A stretch of 34,535 bases of DNA from JBBPYR01 sp038199755 (GCA_038199755.1 JBBPYR010000051.1:1-34535), one strand, 5' to 3'. Positions 7,604-15,424 are shown, counted from the first letter of the stretch. A program made the numbers and translations. Notes: generated by a model not told the origin, from the letters alone.

Positions 7604-8982
7604 GCAAGCAAAACATTCCGCTGATACTGACACACTTTATGGCAGCTCGTTGGCGCTGGCGCACACTTCGTGGCAACGCTTTGGCCAGCTATCAAGAGCG
7701 GCGCGCCCAACAGATGATAGCCTACGTCGCCCAACACGCCCCATTTTACCGTGAGCACTGGTCAGGTCACGACCTGCACGACTGGCGCAACCTGCCCACC
7801 GTCGATAAACAGCTCATGATGCAGCATTTCGATACCTTCAACACCCGTGGTATCAAGCGCGACGAGGCTATGGCGATTGCCCTCAAGGCCGAGCAGAGCC
7901 GCGATTTTCGCCCAGAGTTAGCTGGCGTAACCATTGGCCTCTCCTCCGGCACGTCTGGGCATCGCGGCCTCTTTCTCGCCAATAGTCGGGAGCAAGCGGC
8001 GTGGGCAGGCACCATCCTGGCACGCACGCTGCATCACCTGCAACCGCGCCGCCTGCGTATCGCCTTCTTCCTGCGCTCGAACAGCAACCTTTATGAGCAA
8101 ATCGGCGGCACGCTCCTGCAATTTCGCTACTTTGATCTCATGCTACCACTACCACAAGCCATCACGCAATTGAATGATTTGCAGCCACACATCATCGTAG
8201 GACCACCCTCGCTACTGCACTTCCTGGCCGCTGCCCGGCAACGCGGCGATCTGCACGTCCATCCAGAGCGACTCATCTCCGTAGCTGAGGTGCTTGAACA
8301 GCAGGATCGCACCGCTATCGAGGGCATATTCAACGCCCCCGTTCAGCAGATTTATCAATGTACTGAGGGACTACTAGCAATCAGTTGTGCCCAGGGCTCG
8401 TTACACATTCAGGAAGATGTCGTCGTGCTACAGTTTGAGCCGCTTTCCGCTAAACCCGATGAGCACAACAAAGACAGTGAGATGGATCAGGAGGACAAAC
8501 TGGACAAGCAGGATAAGCAGCGTGTCGTGCCGATTGTCACCGATCTGTGGCGCAAAACCCAACCTATTATTCGCTACCGCCTCAACGATGTGCTTCAGCT
8601 TGAGACAAAGACGTGTCCCTGCGGCTCGCCCTTTCACGTCATTTCCAGCATTGAGGGCCGCTGCGATGATATCTGCCTGTTCGAGTCGCAAACTGGTGAG
8701 GTGCGCCCCTTCTATCCCGACACCATTCGGCGCATGATCCTGCTCGCCAGCCCCCACATTACCGATTATCAAGCCGTTCAGCAGCAACCCGGCCAACTCA
8801 CCATCCGCCTGAATACGACCGCCGGGACAGCATTCGAGCAAGTAGCACAGTCAGTACGCCAGAGCGTCACTGCAACACTTCAGCAGTACGACTGCCAGCC
8901 TGCCCTCCTGAGCATCGAAGAAGGAATTGAACCGCCAGCTGTGGGATCGAAATTGCGCCGCGTGCAGCGGGTGAAGTTGTAA
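7600..8982 (+). CDS. PaaK/F390-synthetase-like adenylate-forming enzyme
   Basis: A 460-residue ANL-superfamily protein of the phenylacetate-CoA ligase/F390 synthetase branch. ATP loop SSGTSGHRG at about 115-123, YQCTEG at 252-257 (the YxxTE motif), Asp315 and Arg325 in the TDLWRKTQPIIRYRLND segment, a CPCG cysteine pair at 339/341 and EGRCDD at 352-357. It should activate a carboxylic acid as an acyl-adenylate. I recall a clade of such enzymes (TIGR02304) that is conserved beside a ketoacyl synthase III and an epimerase; this needs a search. A highly charged insert of Asp, Glu, Lys and Gln at about 287-308 is probably a disordered loop. It starts by ATGA overlap with the hydrolase and is the last gene of the operon. 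Confidence 0.85.
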   Translation: MSKQNIPLILTHFMAARWRWRTLRGNALASYQERRAQQMIAYVAQHAPFYREHWSGHDLHDWRNLPTVDKQLMMQHFDTFNTRGIKRDEAMAIALKAEQSRDFRPELAGVTIGLSSGTSGHRGLFLANSREQAAWAGTILARTLHHLQPRRLRIAFFLRSNSNLYEQIGGTLLQFRYFDLMLPLPQAITQLNDLQPHIIVGPPSLLHFLAAARQRGDLHVHPERLISVAEVLEQQDRTAIEGIFNAPVQQIYQCTEGLLAISCAQGSLHIQEDVVVLQFEPLSAKPDEHNKDSEMDQEDKLDKQDKQRVVPIVTDLWRKTQPIIRYRLNDVLQLETKTCPCGSPFHVISSIEGRCDDICLFESQTGEVRPFYPDTIRRMILLASPHITDYQAVQQQPGQLTIRLNTTAGTAFEQVAQSVRQSVTATLQQYDCQPALLSIEEGIEPPAVGSKLRRVQRVKL

Positions 8983-9009
8983 CAACTATTCTCAAATAGC
9001 AAGATGTGC

Positions 9010-9237
9010 TTAGGCCGCTTTATAACGGCGTACATCCACTTGCACACCGTCAATTACAGCTGCTTCGGCAATCTGTGAAAGCCGTTTGCCTGTAGCTGCA
9101 TCTACATACTCTTCACCGCATGTAGTGCAGATTTGAGCGGGCACATCACGAATCACAACAGTTGTCTCATCTCTAGTGAGCGCAACTGTTGCAGTGCCTG
9201 CCTCAGTTTCTCCATACTGACAAATAACACATTTCAT
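9010..9237 (-). CDS. YgiT-type zinc finger protein (antitoxin-like), orphan
   Basis: A 75-residue protein with two CxxC pairs (Cys3/Cys6 and Cys37/Cys40), as in the zinc-binding N-terminal domain of MqsA/YgiT antitoxins. The C-terminal part (AATGKRLSQIAEAA) matches short stand-alone members that have no HTH domain. These usually sit downstream of a DUF4258-type toxin gene. Here the 108 bases upstream hold no toxin and a divergent gene follows, so it is an orphan. An AGGAG site lies about 9 bases before the ATG. It converges with the adenylating-enzyme gene 27 bases away. Confidence 0.8.
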   Translation of the reverse strand: MKCVICQYGETEAGTATVALTRDETTVVIRDVPAQICTTCGEEYVDAATGKRLSQIAEAAVIDGVQVDVRRYKAA

Positions 9238-9345
9238 AAATGTTTTCTCCTAGTCTTCATGTCAGATTCCCATTTATCAAGTGTTGGCTCAAACGTGTAC
9301 TATATCATAGTGTAAAAGATTATGGTATGAAAAAGGAGCATTCAT

Positions 9346-10128
9346 ATGTCATCACAAGAAATCCCGTTACAAGGCGGCAACGTAACAGGAGCGGTGCGTG
9401 TGGGCAGCACGGTGAGGCGCGCCACTGGACCGTGGAGTCCAGCCGTACATCACCTACTCCAACACCTGCAACAGCGTGGCTTTGATGGCGCGCCACGGTT
9501 TCTTGGCATCGATGCACAGGAGCGCGAGATGCTTTCATTCATGGAAGGTGATGTAGGTCACTATCCGCTGCCGCTCTATATGTGGTCTGACACGTCTCTA
9601 CAGGCTGTCGCACGCTTCTTGCGAAGCTATCATGATGCCACACAACATTTCGTGGCACCAGCCGATGCCATTTGGCAATCCGTGTATCCTGACAGCAGCA
9701 AGCACGAGGTTATTTGCCATAATGATGTCGCACCCTACAACATGGTGTATATGCATGAGCAACCACACGCACTGATCGACTTTGACTACGCAGGACCGGG
9801 ACCGCGTGCGTGGGACATGGCGTACGCGGCCTATCGCTTTGTGCCTCTCATGCACACCGAGAATCAGGAGTTGCAACGCCTCGGCCTGACCGACCCCACG
9901 ATACAAAAGCAGCGTCTACAGCGTTTTTGTGCCGCTTACGGTATTTCCACCCTAGAGGTGCTCGCCCTGGTTGAGCCACGCCTACAAGCACTTTGCACCA
10001 CCATCATCGATTCAGCCAACGCAGGCAATGCCGCCTTCCAGAAAATGCTAGCCGAGGGACATCTCGCGTTTTATCAGCGTGAAATCGCTACGTTTCTGGA
10101 ATATCGCCCATTATTAACTGCGCTGTAG
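9346..10128 (+). CDS. aminoglycoside phosphotransferase-family kinase
   Basis: A 260-residue APH/choline-kinase-fold protein. The catalytic loop ICHNDVAPYN gives Asp127 and Asn132, and the metal-binding IDFDYAGPGPRAWD gives Asp145, then the family's GP-R-WD segment. The N-lobe is short and lacks an obvious ATP-binding Lys motif, so the substrate cannot be named and antibiotic resistance should not be assumed. AAGGAG lies about 7 bases before the ATG. The stop codon TAG is the first part of a dispersed palindromic repeat (10125-10211), so the C-terminus may have been reset by insertion of that repeat. Confidence 0.85.
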   Translation: MSSQEIPLQGGNVTGAVRVGSTVRRATGPWSPAVHHLLQHLQQRGFDGAPRFLGIDAQEREMLSFMEGDVGHYPLPLYMWSDTSLQAVARFLRSYHDATQHFVAPADAIWQSVYPDSSKHEVICHNDVAPYNMVYMHEQPHALIDFDYAGPGPRAWDMAYAAYRFVPLMHTENQELQRLGLTDPTIQKQRLQRFCAAYGISTLEVLALVEPRLQALCTTIIDSANAGNAAFQKMLAEGHLAFYQREIATFLEYRPLLTAL

Positions 10129-10211
10129 GGGCGACATTCATGACGCCCTGTTGAAATGCGATTCGCTAGCGGGGGTATCCCTTGCGAGGGCGCGATGAAT
10201 ATCGCCCCTAC
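10125..10211. repeat. dispersed palindromic repeat, copy 1
   Basis: Terminal arms 10125-10141 and 10195-10211 are inverted copies with one mismatch in 17 bases (GTAGGGGCGA... type). The interior is GC-rich and can pair further. The layout is similar to repeats at 19865-19918 and 23797-23903, which start with GTAGGGG or TTGTAG and contain an ATGTCCCT/ATGCCCCT-like core. It fills the space between two convergent genes and may act as a terminator. Confidence 0.6.
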
Positions 10212-10241
10212 GGGGGCCTGCAGCGCGCTTCGCTGCTGCTT

Positions 10242-11105
10242 TTATGGTTGCCATGCAGGTTGACGCCAGCCGATGCGTGCGCGCACACGCGTCGTGTCAA
10301 TCTGGGGCATGTGCAGTTCGACTAGAGCCACGGTCTCTTGCACCAGTGCCTCTACCTGTAGGACGGAAGTGAGTGGCTGGCTATGAAAAATCGCTTCGAG
10401 GCGGTCGGCGAACTGCACGGGTGCAATGGGGAGTTGCGCGACGAAACGGCGTGTGCGCTTGAACTGAAAAGAAGAATAGTAGCGGCGATTAAGACCGGCC
10501 AGAACGCCCAGCAGCGACTGCGCCGTTTCCACTAGTATCTGATAGGTCCAGATTGTGGCATCACGGCTGGCGAGACGTTCTTGCAAGCCCCACAGCGGGA
10601 AAAAGCTGAGATAGTGTCGGACCATTGCCTCTGCTAAGCTGGTCGGGTAGAGTGCAAGTCGGGCCTGCCAATCCCTCACCAATTGCTCACCATGCAATGG
10701 CAGGGCGTCGAGCATTCCCGAAAGGGCCTTCTGGAGCGGGGAAGTCACATCCAACTGTTCCAAGACCGTTGCCATGTCTCGCTCCCACGCCTTGATCGTC
10801 GTGTGCCCAAACTGGCACTCGACACCACGCACCAGATAGGTTTCACCCACCTCATCCTCGCCTCGTGGCCCCATCAGCTTTCGCTCTTGCCCCTGGTTAT
10901 ACTCACATGCTTGCAGCAGTTCTTCCTCGGACGGCAACGTATCGTAATACACAATCATATCCAGGTCGGAATAAAAGTCACACACACCTTCGGCAGCCGA
11001 ACCAGTCACAATAATAGCCCTGGCCTGCAATTGGGACGCATAGACATGCGCGTTATAAGTTGCCAGTGCCAGCAAATAGCCACTCGCCTCTACTCTTTCT
11101 TCCAT
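10242..11105 (-). CDS. nucleotidyltransferase-domain protein
   Basis: A 287-residue protein with an N-terminal minimal nucleotidyltransferase motif: GSAAEG (35-40) then SDLD with acidic residues 47 and 49, the GS...DxD pattern of the polymerase-beta-like superfamily. It may move a nucleotide onto a small molecule, RNA or protein; the target is unknown. The helical remainder resembles uncharacterised transferases. A frame opens 32 codons further upstream, but the ATG at 11105 follows a GAGGTAAAAGGG stretch and is preferred. The upstream space carries the left end of an IS element, so its native promoter may be displaced. Confidence 0.75.
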   Translation of the reverse strand: MEERVEASGYLLALATYNAHVYASQLQARAIIVTGSAAEGVCDFYSDLDMIVYYDTLPSEEELLQACEYNQGQERKLMGPRGEDEVGETYLVRGVECQFGHTTIKAWERDMATVLEQLDVTSPLQKALSGMLDALPLHGEQLVRDWQARLALYPTSLAEAMVRHYLSFFPLWGLQERLASRDATIWTYQILVETAQSLLGVLAGLNRRYYSSFQFKRTRRFVAQLPIAPVQFADRLEAIFHSQPLTSVLQVEALVQETVALVELHMPQIDTTRVRARIGWRQPAWQP

Positions 11106-11196
11106 ATTCCCTTTTACCTCATGACCTTTGTTCCATGTGTTAGACTTTTGATAGAGACGCAATATGTACATGTTTTTAACGCGTAGAACGGGAATT

Positions 11197-11219
11197 CCCA
11201 CCCCCTAGAACGGGGTGGG
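11197..11219. repeat. left-end IS hairpin
   Basis: CCCACCCC (11197-11204) and GGGGTGGG (11212-11219) pair around a 7-base loop. This is the kind of subterminal hairpin TnpA recognises as DNA. It sits beyond the 3' end of tnpA, so it could also terminate tnpA transcription. Confidence 0.7.
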
Positions 11220-11245
11220 ATGAAAGCGACTCACGCCGCTACACC

Positions 11246-11659
11246 CTACTTCCCCTGATTTTCTTCAAGGTAGCGTTTGATGGTTTCCGCAGAGACCGCG
11301 CCCGCCGTGCCAACATAATAACTGCTGGTCCAAAGATGGTCCTTTCCACACAGCTTTTTGAGATGAGGATACTTTTCCCGTAAGAAACGAGAGGTATAGC
11401 CTTTCAGCACGTTTGCTATCAGTGCAGGGCTAAAACGTGGGGGCGCACTCACACAAACGTGTATGTGGTCCTCATCCGTTTCTACGGCGAGCAAGATCAA
11501 GCCCTGACGTTCACAACATTCTGCTAGGAGCCGCTTGGTTTCTGCTTGGACTTCCCCGACTAACACGCGTCGTCGGTACTTTGGTATCCACACCAAATGA
11601 TAGGCAATCGAATAGTGAGCATAGCGTGTTTTACCCACTTGCAAACTACTTTCTTTCAT
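11246..11659 (-). CDS. tnpA: IS200/IS605 family transposase TnpA
   Basis: A 137-residue Y1 HUH single-strand transposase. The metal-binding HxH is His65/His67 (DEDHIHVCV) and the nucleophile is probably Tyr130 (ETIKRYLEEN); YHLVWIPKYRR near the N-terminus and HLWTSSYYVG are family hallmarks. Length and motifs suggest an intact enzyme. The start MKESSLQ at 11659 fits the family; an 8-codon upstream extension to 11683 would overlap the tnpB start. It is divergent from tnpB with 16 bases between start codons. Confidence 0.92.
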   Translation of the reverse strand: MKESSLQVGKTRYAHYSIAYHLVWIPKYRRRVLVGEVQAETKRLLAECCERQGLILLAVETDEDHIHVCVSAPPRFSPALIANVLKGYTSRFLREKYPHLKKLCGKDHLWTSSYYVGTAGAVSAETIKRYLEENQGK

Positions 11660-11667
11660 CGTATAAT
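11639..11667 (+). promoter_or_regulatory. tnpB promoter implying a leaderless mRNA
   Basis: TTGCAA (11639-11644), 17 bases, then a perfect TATAAT (11662-11667). The tnpB ATG at 11676 is only 8 bases beyond the -10 box, about where transcription should start, and no ribosome site fits. The -35 overlaps the 5' end of tnpA. Confidence 0.6.
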
Positions 11668-11675
11668 CATACCAC

Positions 11676-12821
11676 ATGAACACCGTAAAAATCTACCAAC
11701 TGAATAATCTGTCTCCCATGCAAACTATACGCTTGCGTGAGGCTCAACAAGCATCGGCAGAGGTGTGGAATTTCTGTATGGAGATGCATAAGGCCGCACG
11801 ATTGCAGCATGAGAAATGGCCTGGACGTGACGCGCTCCAAAAAGCGACCAAGGGGCGGTTTCAGTTGCATAGTCAATCGGTTCAGATGGTCGTACACGCC
11901 TTTCTTGCCACCATTGATACCACCCATCAACTCAAGCAGACCCATCCTCAGATGAAGATGCGTTACCCCTACAAGGAAAAGAAATTCTACCCGGTGCATT
12001 GGCCCCAACAAGCGGTCTCCAAAGAGAAAGGCCGTGTGGTGCTCCCAATGGGACGTGGGCGCCCGTCGCTGGTGTTGCCCCTTGACTTGCCACAAACAAG
12101 CCGCTCATGCACATTGGTGTGGAACAAGGGCTATGAACTGCATGTGTGTGTTGAGATCCCGCAAGCCGAAACCGCACCCGGGGGTGCTCATGCAACCGTT
12201 GACTTAGGTGAGATCCACCTGGCGGCGGTCACAACCACTACAGGGCAAGCACTGATTGTGACAGGGCGCGGTATTCGGACGCTCAAAAGACAACGCACCA
12301 TGCAACTGAGAAGCATCACCAAGAAACAAGCACGATGCCAGAAGTATTCTGCACGTTGGAAGAAACTGCAAGCGGCAAAAAACAAGCAGTGCAAACGTGC
12401 TGAGAGACGTATCCGCAATCAGCGACACCAAGCCACACGCAAGGTGATAAACTTCTGCATACAGCAGGAAGTGGGAACGCTGTTCATCGGCAATCCGCAC
12501 GGCGTCCGTACCCAGGAGAACGGGCGTCACCACAACCAACGTATGGCCTTGTGGGAATATGGTAAGGATATTGACTACCTCACCCACAAAAGTAAACAAG
12601 CCCACCTGTCGAGCTTCACTGGCTCCGAACGAGGAACATCGAGCCAGTGTCCTGCATGTGGGCATAAACACAAGCCAAGAAACAGGCAATGGAACTGCAA
12701 ACAGTGTGGTTTCACAGGACATAGAGACCTGGTAGGCTCTGTGAACATGCATACGCTCGCCTTTGGTGAGTCAGTGAAGTTTCCTCGTTCGTTCACGTAT
12801 CTACGTCCTAGTTCGCTCTAG
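11676..12821 (+). CDS. tnpB: IS605-family TnpB, RNA-guided nuclease-like, altered RuvC-II
   Basis: A 381-residue TnpB/OrfB protein, ancestor-type of Cas12. RuvC-I Asp176 (ATVDLGEIHLAAV), zinc finger Cys325/Cys328/Cys341/Cys344 and RuvC-III Asp351 (GHRDLVGSVNMH) are present. The RuvC-II position, normally hhhED, reads LFIGNPHG with Gly272, so the usual Glu is missing. A Glu at 294 (ALWEYGKDIDYL) could take its place, as in TnpB groups reported with rearranged catalytic residues (recalled, not checked). Such proteins use a guide RNA from the element's right end to cut donor sites. Translation is probably leaderless. Codons and length look intact. Confidence 0.88.
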   Translation: MNTVKIYQLNNLSPMQTIRLREAQQASAEVWNFCMEMHKAARLQHEKWPGRDALQKATKGRFQLHSQSVQMVVHAFLATIDTTHQLKQTHPQMKMRYPYKEKKFYPVHWPQQAVSKEKGRVVLPMGRGRPSLVLPLDLPQTSRSCTLVWNKGYELHVCVEIPQAETAPGGAHATVDLGEIHLAAVTTTTGQALIVTGRGIRTLKRQRTMQLRSITKKQARCQKYSARWKKLQAAKNKQCKRAERRIRNQRHQATRKVINFCIQQEVGTLFIGNPHGVRTQENGRHHNQRMALWEYGKDIDYLTHKSKQAHLSSFTGSERGTSSQCPACGHKHKPRNRQWNCKQCGFTGHRDLVGSVNMHTLAFGESVKFPRSFTYLRPSSL

Positions 12822-12965
12822 TCAAGTAGTAGTAGGGCCGACACGCCCCGACGTTGTTTCAGTTTAGGCACAGGTCAACCACACGTTGTAGACGTGGTTC
12901 CTTTGGGAACGGGCCACACTGTTCTTTGACTGAGAAGCTTATCCCCTTCTAGGGGATGAGAGTGT
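12822..12965 (+). ncRNA. candidate omega/reRNA region at the right end of the IS
   Basis: TnpB guide RNAs usually span the 3' end of tnpB and the non-coding right end. This 144-base gap has no gene and contains stacked stems: a small CACGT/ACGTG stem near 12886-12896, GTTCC-TTTG-GGAAC at 12897-12910, and the terminal ATCCCC/GGGGAT hairpin at 12941-12957. The guide would then come from bases just past the right end, within the start region of the mutS-like gene. Limits are guesses. Confidence 0.4.
12941..12957. repeat. right-end IS hairpin
   Basis: ATCCCC (12941-12946) and GGGGAT (12952-12957) pair around TTCTA. The loop is similar to the complement of the left-end hairpin loop (CTAGAAC). It marks the right end of the element close to the mutS-like gene. 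Confidence 0.6.
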
Positions 12966-12981
12966 CACTGAAGGACTATTT

Positions 12982-14886
12982 ATGGTAACAAAGTTGGAGC
13001 GTTTGCAAGTATTGGAGCGACAGGTCGCCCGCTTGCAACGCCGTATTCATAGATTAGAGCAGAGCAGTGATCGCTATTCATGGGTACGTGTCGGCATCTT
13101 CTTCGGTGGGTTAGCTTTGAGTGGCCTGATCTTTTTCGCCTTCAATCGCTGGCTTGGCACCATCTTCGCGCTACTCACTATGCTAGCATTTCTGATTGTA
13201 GCACACTTTCACAACAAGGTTGAGCGTAGCCTGACAAGGCACACACAATGGCAACGCATCAAGAGCACGCATATCGCCCGTTTGCATATAGACTGGGATA
13301 TGCTACCAGACGTACCCCCATCCGGTGTGTTAACCGATCATCCCTTTGAGACCGACCTGGACATCACAGGGCCACGCTCCTTGCACCAATTGCTCAATAC
13401 CGCCGTCTCACGTGAGGGCGGCATGCGCCTGCGTGACTGGCTCCTGAGCCGCACACCCGACCTACCCACTATCCAACAGCGACAAGCCCTCGTGCGCGAG
13501 TTGACCACGATGACGCTCTTCCGTGATAGGTTGACACTCAATGCCCTACTCGCTCGCCGCAATATTGTACAACAGCTAGAAGGCGACCGCCTGCTGCGCT
13601 GGGTCAATCAACCGCCACCATCATCATCCTTGTTGCCACTCATCTGGGGGTCCATAGCACTCTCAGCACTCACTATCCTCTTCTTTGTGCTGAACCTGTT
13701 TCTCGCACTACCGCAAATCTGGGTGTTCACGTTAGCCTGCTCATTTATTCTCTTCTTCACCACAGCACGTTTGCGTGGCGACCTGTTTGATGATGCCAGC
13801 TACCTGCGCTACGCCTTTGCCGCTCTGGGAACGGTATTTGAATACCTTGAACAGTATCGCTACGGCTCTCATGAGCAACTCAAACAACTCTGTGCCCCCT
13901 TCTTTTCCGAGCCTGAGCAACGACCATCGGTGCTGCTCAAACGCCTCGCACGTATCGCATCCATGGCCTCGCTGGAAAGAAACGTGCTGTTGCGTGTCAT
14001 AGTCAACATACTCGTGCCCTGGGAAGCCTACGGAGCACACCGCCTGCGCCAATATAAAGCGCAACTCGCACACGCTCTCCCTACCTGGCTCGACCGCTGG
14101 TTTGAGCTAGAGGCCCTCGGTGCCCTTGCCAATTTCGCCTACCTCAACCCCGCGTACACCCTGCCAGAAATCGTCGCGACGGCATTCCAAGACCCCCAAA
14201 CGGGTGTTATGAATGTCGCCCCGGCGAGTCATGATAATACCCAAACAATTTTTCACGCCGAAGCCATCGGCCATCCATTGTTGGCGGACGAGAAAAAGGT
14301 TACGAACGATGTAACCTTTGCTAGATTGGGTGAAACCATCATCATTACTGGTTCCAACATGTCGGGGAAAAGCACCTTTCTGCGTACATTAGGCGTCAAT
14401 CTTGTGCTGGCCTACGCGGGTGGGCCAGTCAACGCACGTTGCCTGCATACACAGGCGTTTCGCCTCTTCACCTGCATTCGTGTGAGCGACTCGGTGACAG
14501 ACGGCTATTCTTACTTTTATGCTGAGGTGCGGCGGCTCAAGGCCCTGCTCACAGAGTTGGAACAAAACAAGCCCTTTCCACTGTTCTTCCTGATAGATGA
14601 GATCTTTCGCGGCACCAATAATCGCGAACGGCTGATTGGGAGTCGAGCATATATTCGAGCTCTGGCCGGTCATTTCTGTATGGGAGCCATTGCGACCCAT
14701 GATTTAGAGCTGGTCGGGCTGGCCGACACTATCCCCGATATTCTCAATGCCCACTTTCGTGAAGAGGTTGTAAACGGACAAATGATCTTCGATTATAGAT
14801 TGCGTTCAGGCCCAAGCCCAACTACCAATGCACTCAAAATCATGCACATGGCAGGGCTACCCGTTGATGAAAGCGATACGGTATAA
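12982..14886 (+). CDS. membrane-bound MutS-like ATPase
   Basis: A 634-residue MutS-family protein lacking the mismatch-binding N-terminal domain. Walker A is GSNMSGKST at 457-465 and Walker B is LFFLIDE at 534-540, followed by RGTNNRER; ATHD near 573-576 is the MutS His switch. A coiled coil (about 1-30) precedes two membrane helices (about 36-54 and 58-75), and two more occur at about 216-256. So it is a MutS core/ATPase anchored in the membrane, a known but poorly understood type, and a role in classical mismatch repair is unlikely. GAAGGA precedes the ATG by 8 bases. An IS right end sits immediately upstream, so its original promoter may lie on the other side of the element or be supplied by it. 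Confidence 0.88.
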   Translation: MVTKLERLQVLERQVARLQRRIHRLEQSSDRYSWVRVGIFFGGLALSGLIFFAFNRWLGTIFALLTMLAFLIVAHFHNKVERSLTRHTQWQRIKSTHIARLHIDWDMLPDVPPSGVLTDHPFETDLDITGPRSLHQLLNTAVSREGGMRLRDWLLSRTPDLPTIQQRQALVRELTTMTLFRDRLTLNALLARRNIVQQLEGDRLLRWVNQPPPSSSLLPLIWGSIALSALTILFFVLNLFLALPQIWVFTLACSFILFFTTARLRGDLFDDASYLRYAFAALGTVFEYLEQYRYGSHEQLKQLCAPFFSEPEQRPSVLLKRLARIASMASLERNVLLRVIVNILVPWEAYGAHRLRQYKAQLAHALPTWLDRWFELEALGALANFAYLNPAYTLPEIVATAFQDPQTGVMNVAPASHDNTQTIFHAEAIGHPLLADEKKVTNDVTFARLGETIIITGSNMSGKSTFLRTLGVNLVLAYAGGPVNARCLHTQAFRLFTCIRVSDSVTDGYSYFYAEVRRLKALLTELEQNKPFPLFFLIDEIFRGTNNRERLIGSRAYIRALAGHFCMGAIATHDLELVGLADTIPDILNAHFREEVVNGQMIFDYRLRSGPSPTTNALKIMHMAGLPVDESDTV

Positions 14887-15414
14887 ATGGAACACAACGA
14901 TCATGTACGCCTCATCCGCAAAGGCGTAAGCACACCCGGCAGCGTGTGGGCCGATCTCGGCTCTGGTTGGGGAGCCTTCACGCTGGCACTCGCCGACCTG
15001 CTTGGCCCCGGCGGGCGCATCTATTCCGTCGATAAAAATTCGGGCTCGCTCAGAGAGCAGGAGCAGGCTATGCGTGCGCGTTTTCCCCAAATTAACGTGC
15101 AATACATCAACGCCGACTTTACACGCCGCCTCGCCCTGCCACCTTTAGATGGCATCGTGATGGCGAACTCGCTTCACTTCATACGCAAAAAAGACGACGT
15201 ACTTAAACTCGCCCACAGCTATCTGCGACCCGGCGGACACTTTGTCCTTGTCGAGTACAACGCGGACAGCGGCAACCCCTGGGTTCCCTATCCCTTCACC
15301 TATAGCATCTGGGAGAGCATGGCCCAGCGCAACCATTTCAATAACACAACCCTGTTAGAACGCTATCCGAGCCGCTTCCTGAATGGTATGTACTCGGCCC
15401 TGAGCGTACGCTAA
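14887..15414 (+). CDS. class I SAM-dependent methyltransferase
   Basis: A 175-residue Rossmann-type methyltransferase. Motif I is WADLGSGWGAF (about 21-31), Asp49 in YSVDKNS fits the SAM ribose contact, and NADF and LRPGGHFVLVEY follow in the usual order. The protein is short and has no added substrate domain, so its target is unknown. Its ATG directly follows the TAA of the mutS-like gene, without a good ribosome site of its own, which points to translational coupling. It converges with the lipoprotein gene 10 bases away. Confidence 0.85.
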   Translation: MEHNDHVRLIRKGVSTPGSVWADLGSGWGAFTLALADLLGPGGRIYSVDKNSGSLREQEQAMRARFPQINVQYINADFTRRLALPPLDGIVMANSLHFIRKKDDVLKLAHSYLRPGGHFVLVEYNADSGNPWVPYPFTYSIWESMAQRNHFNNTTLLERYPSRFLNGMYSALSVR

Positions 15415-15424
15415 AAACCTCGCG

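Larger units (their letters stand above)
11180..12965. mobile_element. IS200/IS605-type insertion sequence (tnpA + tnpB)
   Basis: Divergent tnpA (HUH transposase) and tnpB lie between two subterminal hairpins, at 11197-11219 and 12941-12957. This family moves as single-stranded DNA and leaves no inverted terminal repeats or target duplications, so the exact ends cannot be fixed by eye; limits are approximate. The right end lies just before the ribosome site of the mutS-like gene and the left end just upstream of the nucleotidyltransferase gene, so it sits in what was a divergent promoter region. Confidence 0.8.

Noticed and set aside
9346..10128. Aminoglycoside resistance gene
   Set aside because: Only the general APH/choline-kinase catalytic motifs are seen; nothing specific to resistance enzymes.
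11667..12095. Minus-strand ORF of 142 residues
   Set aside because: Antisense to tnpB, whose reading frame has clear family motifs.
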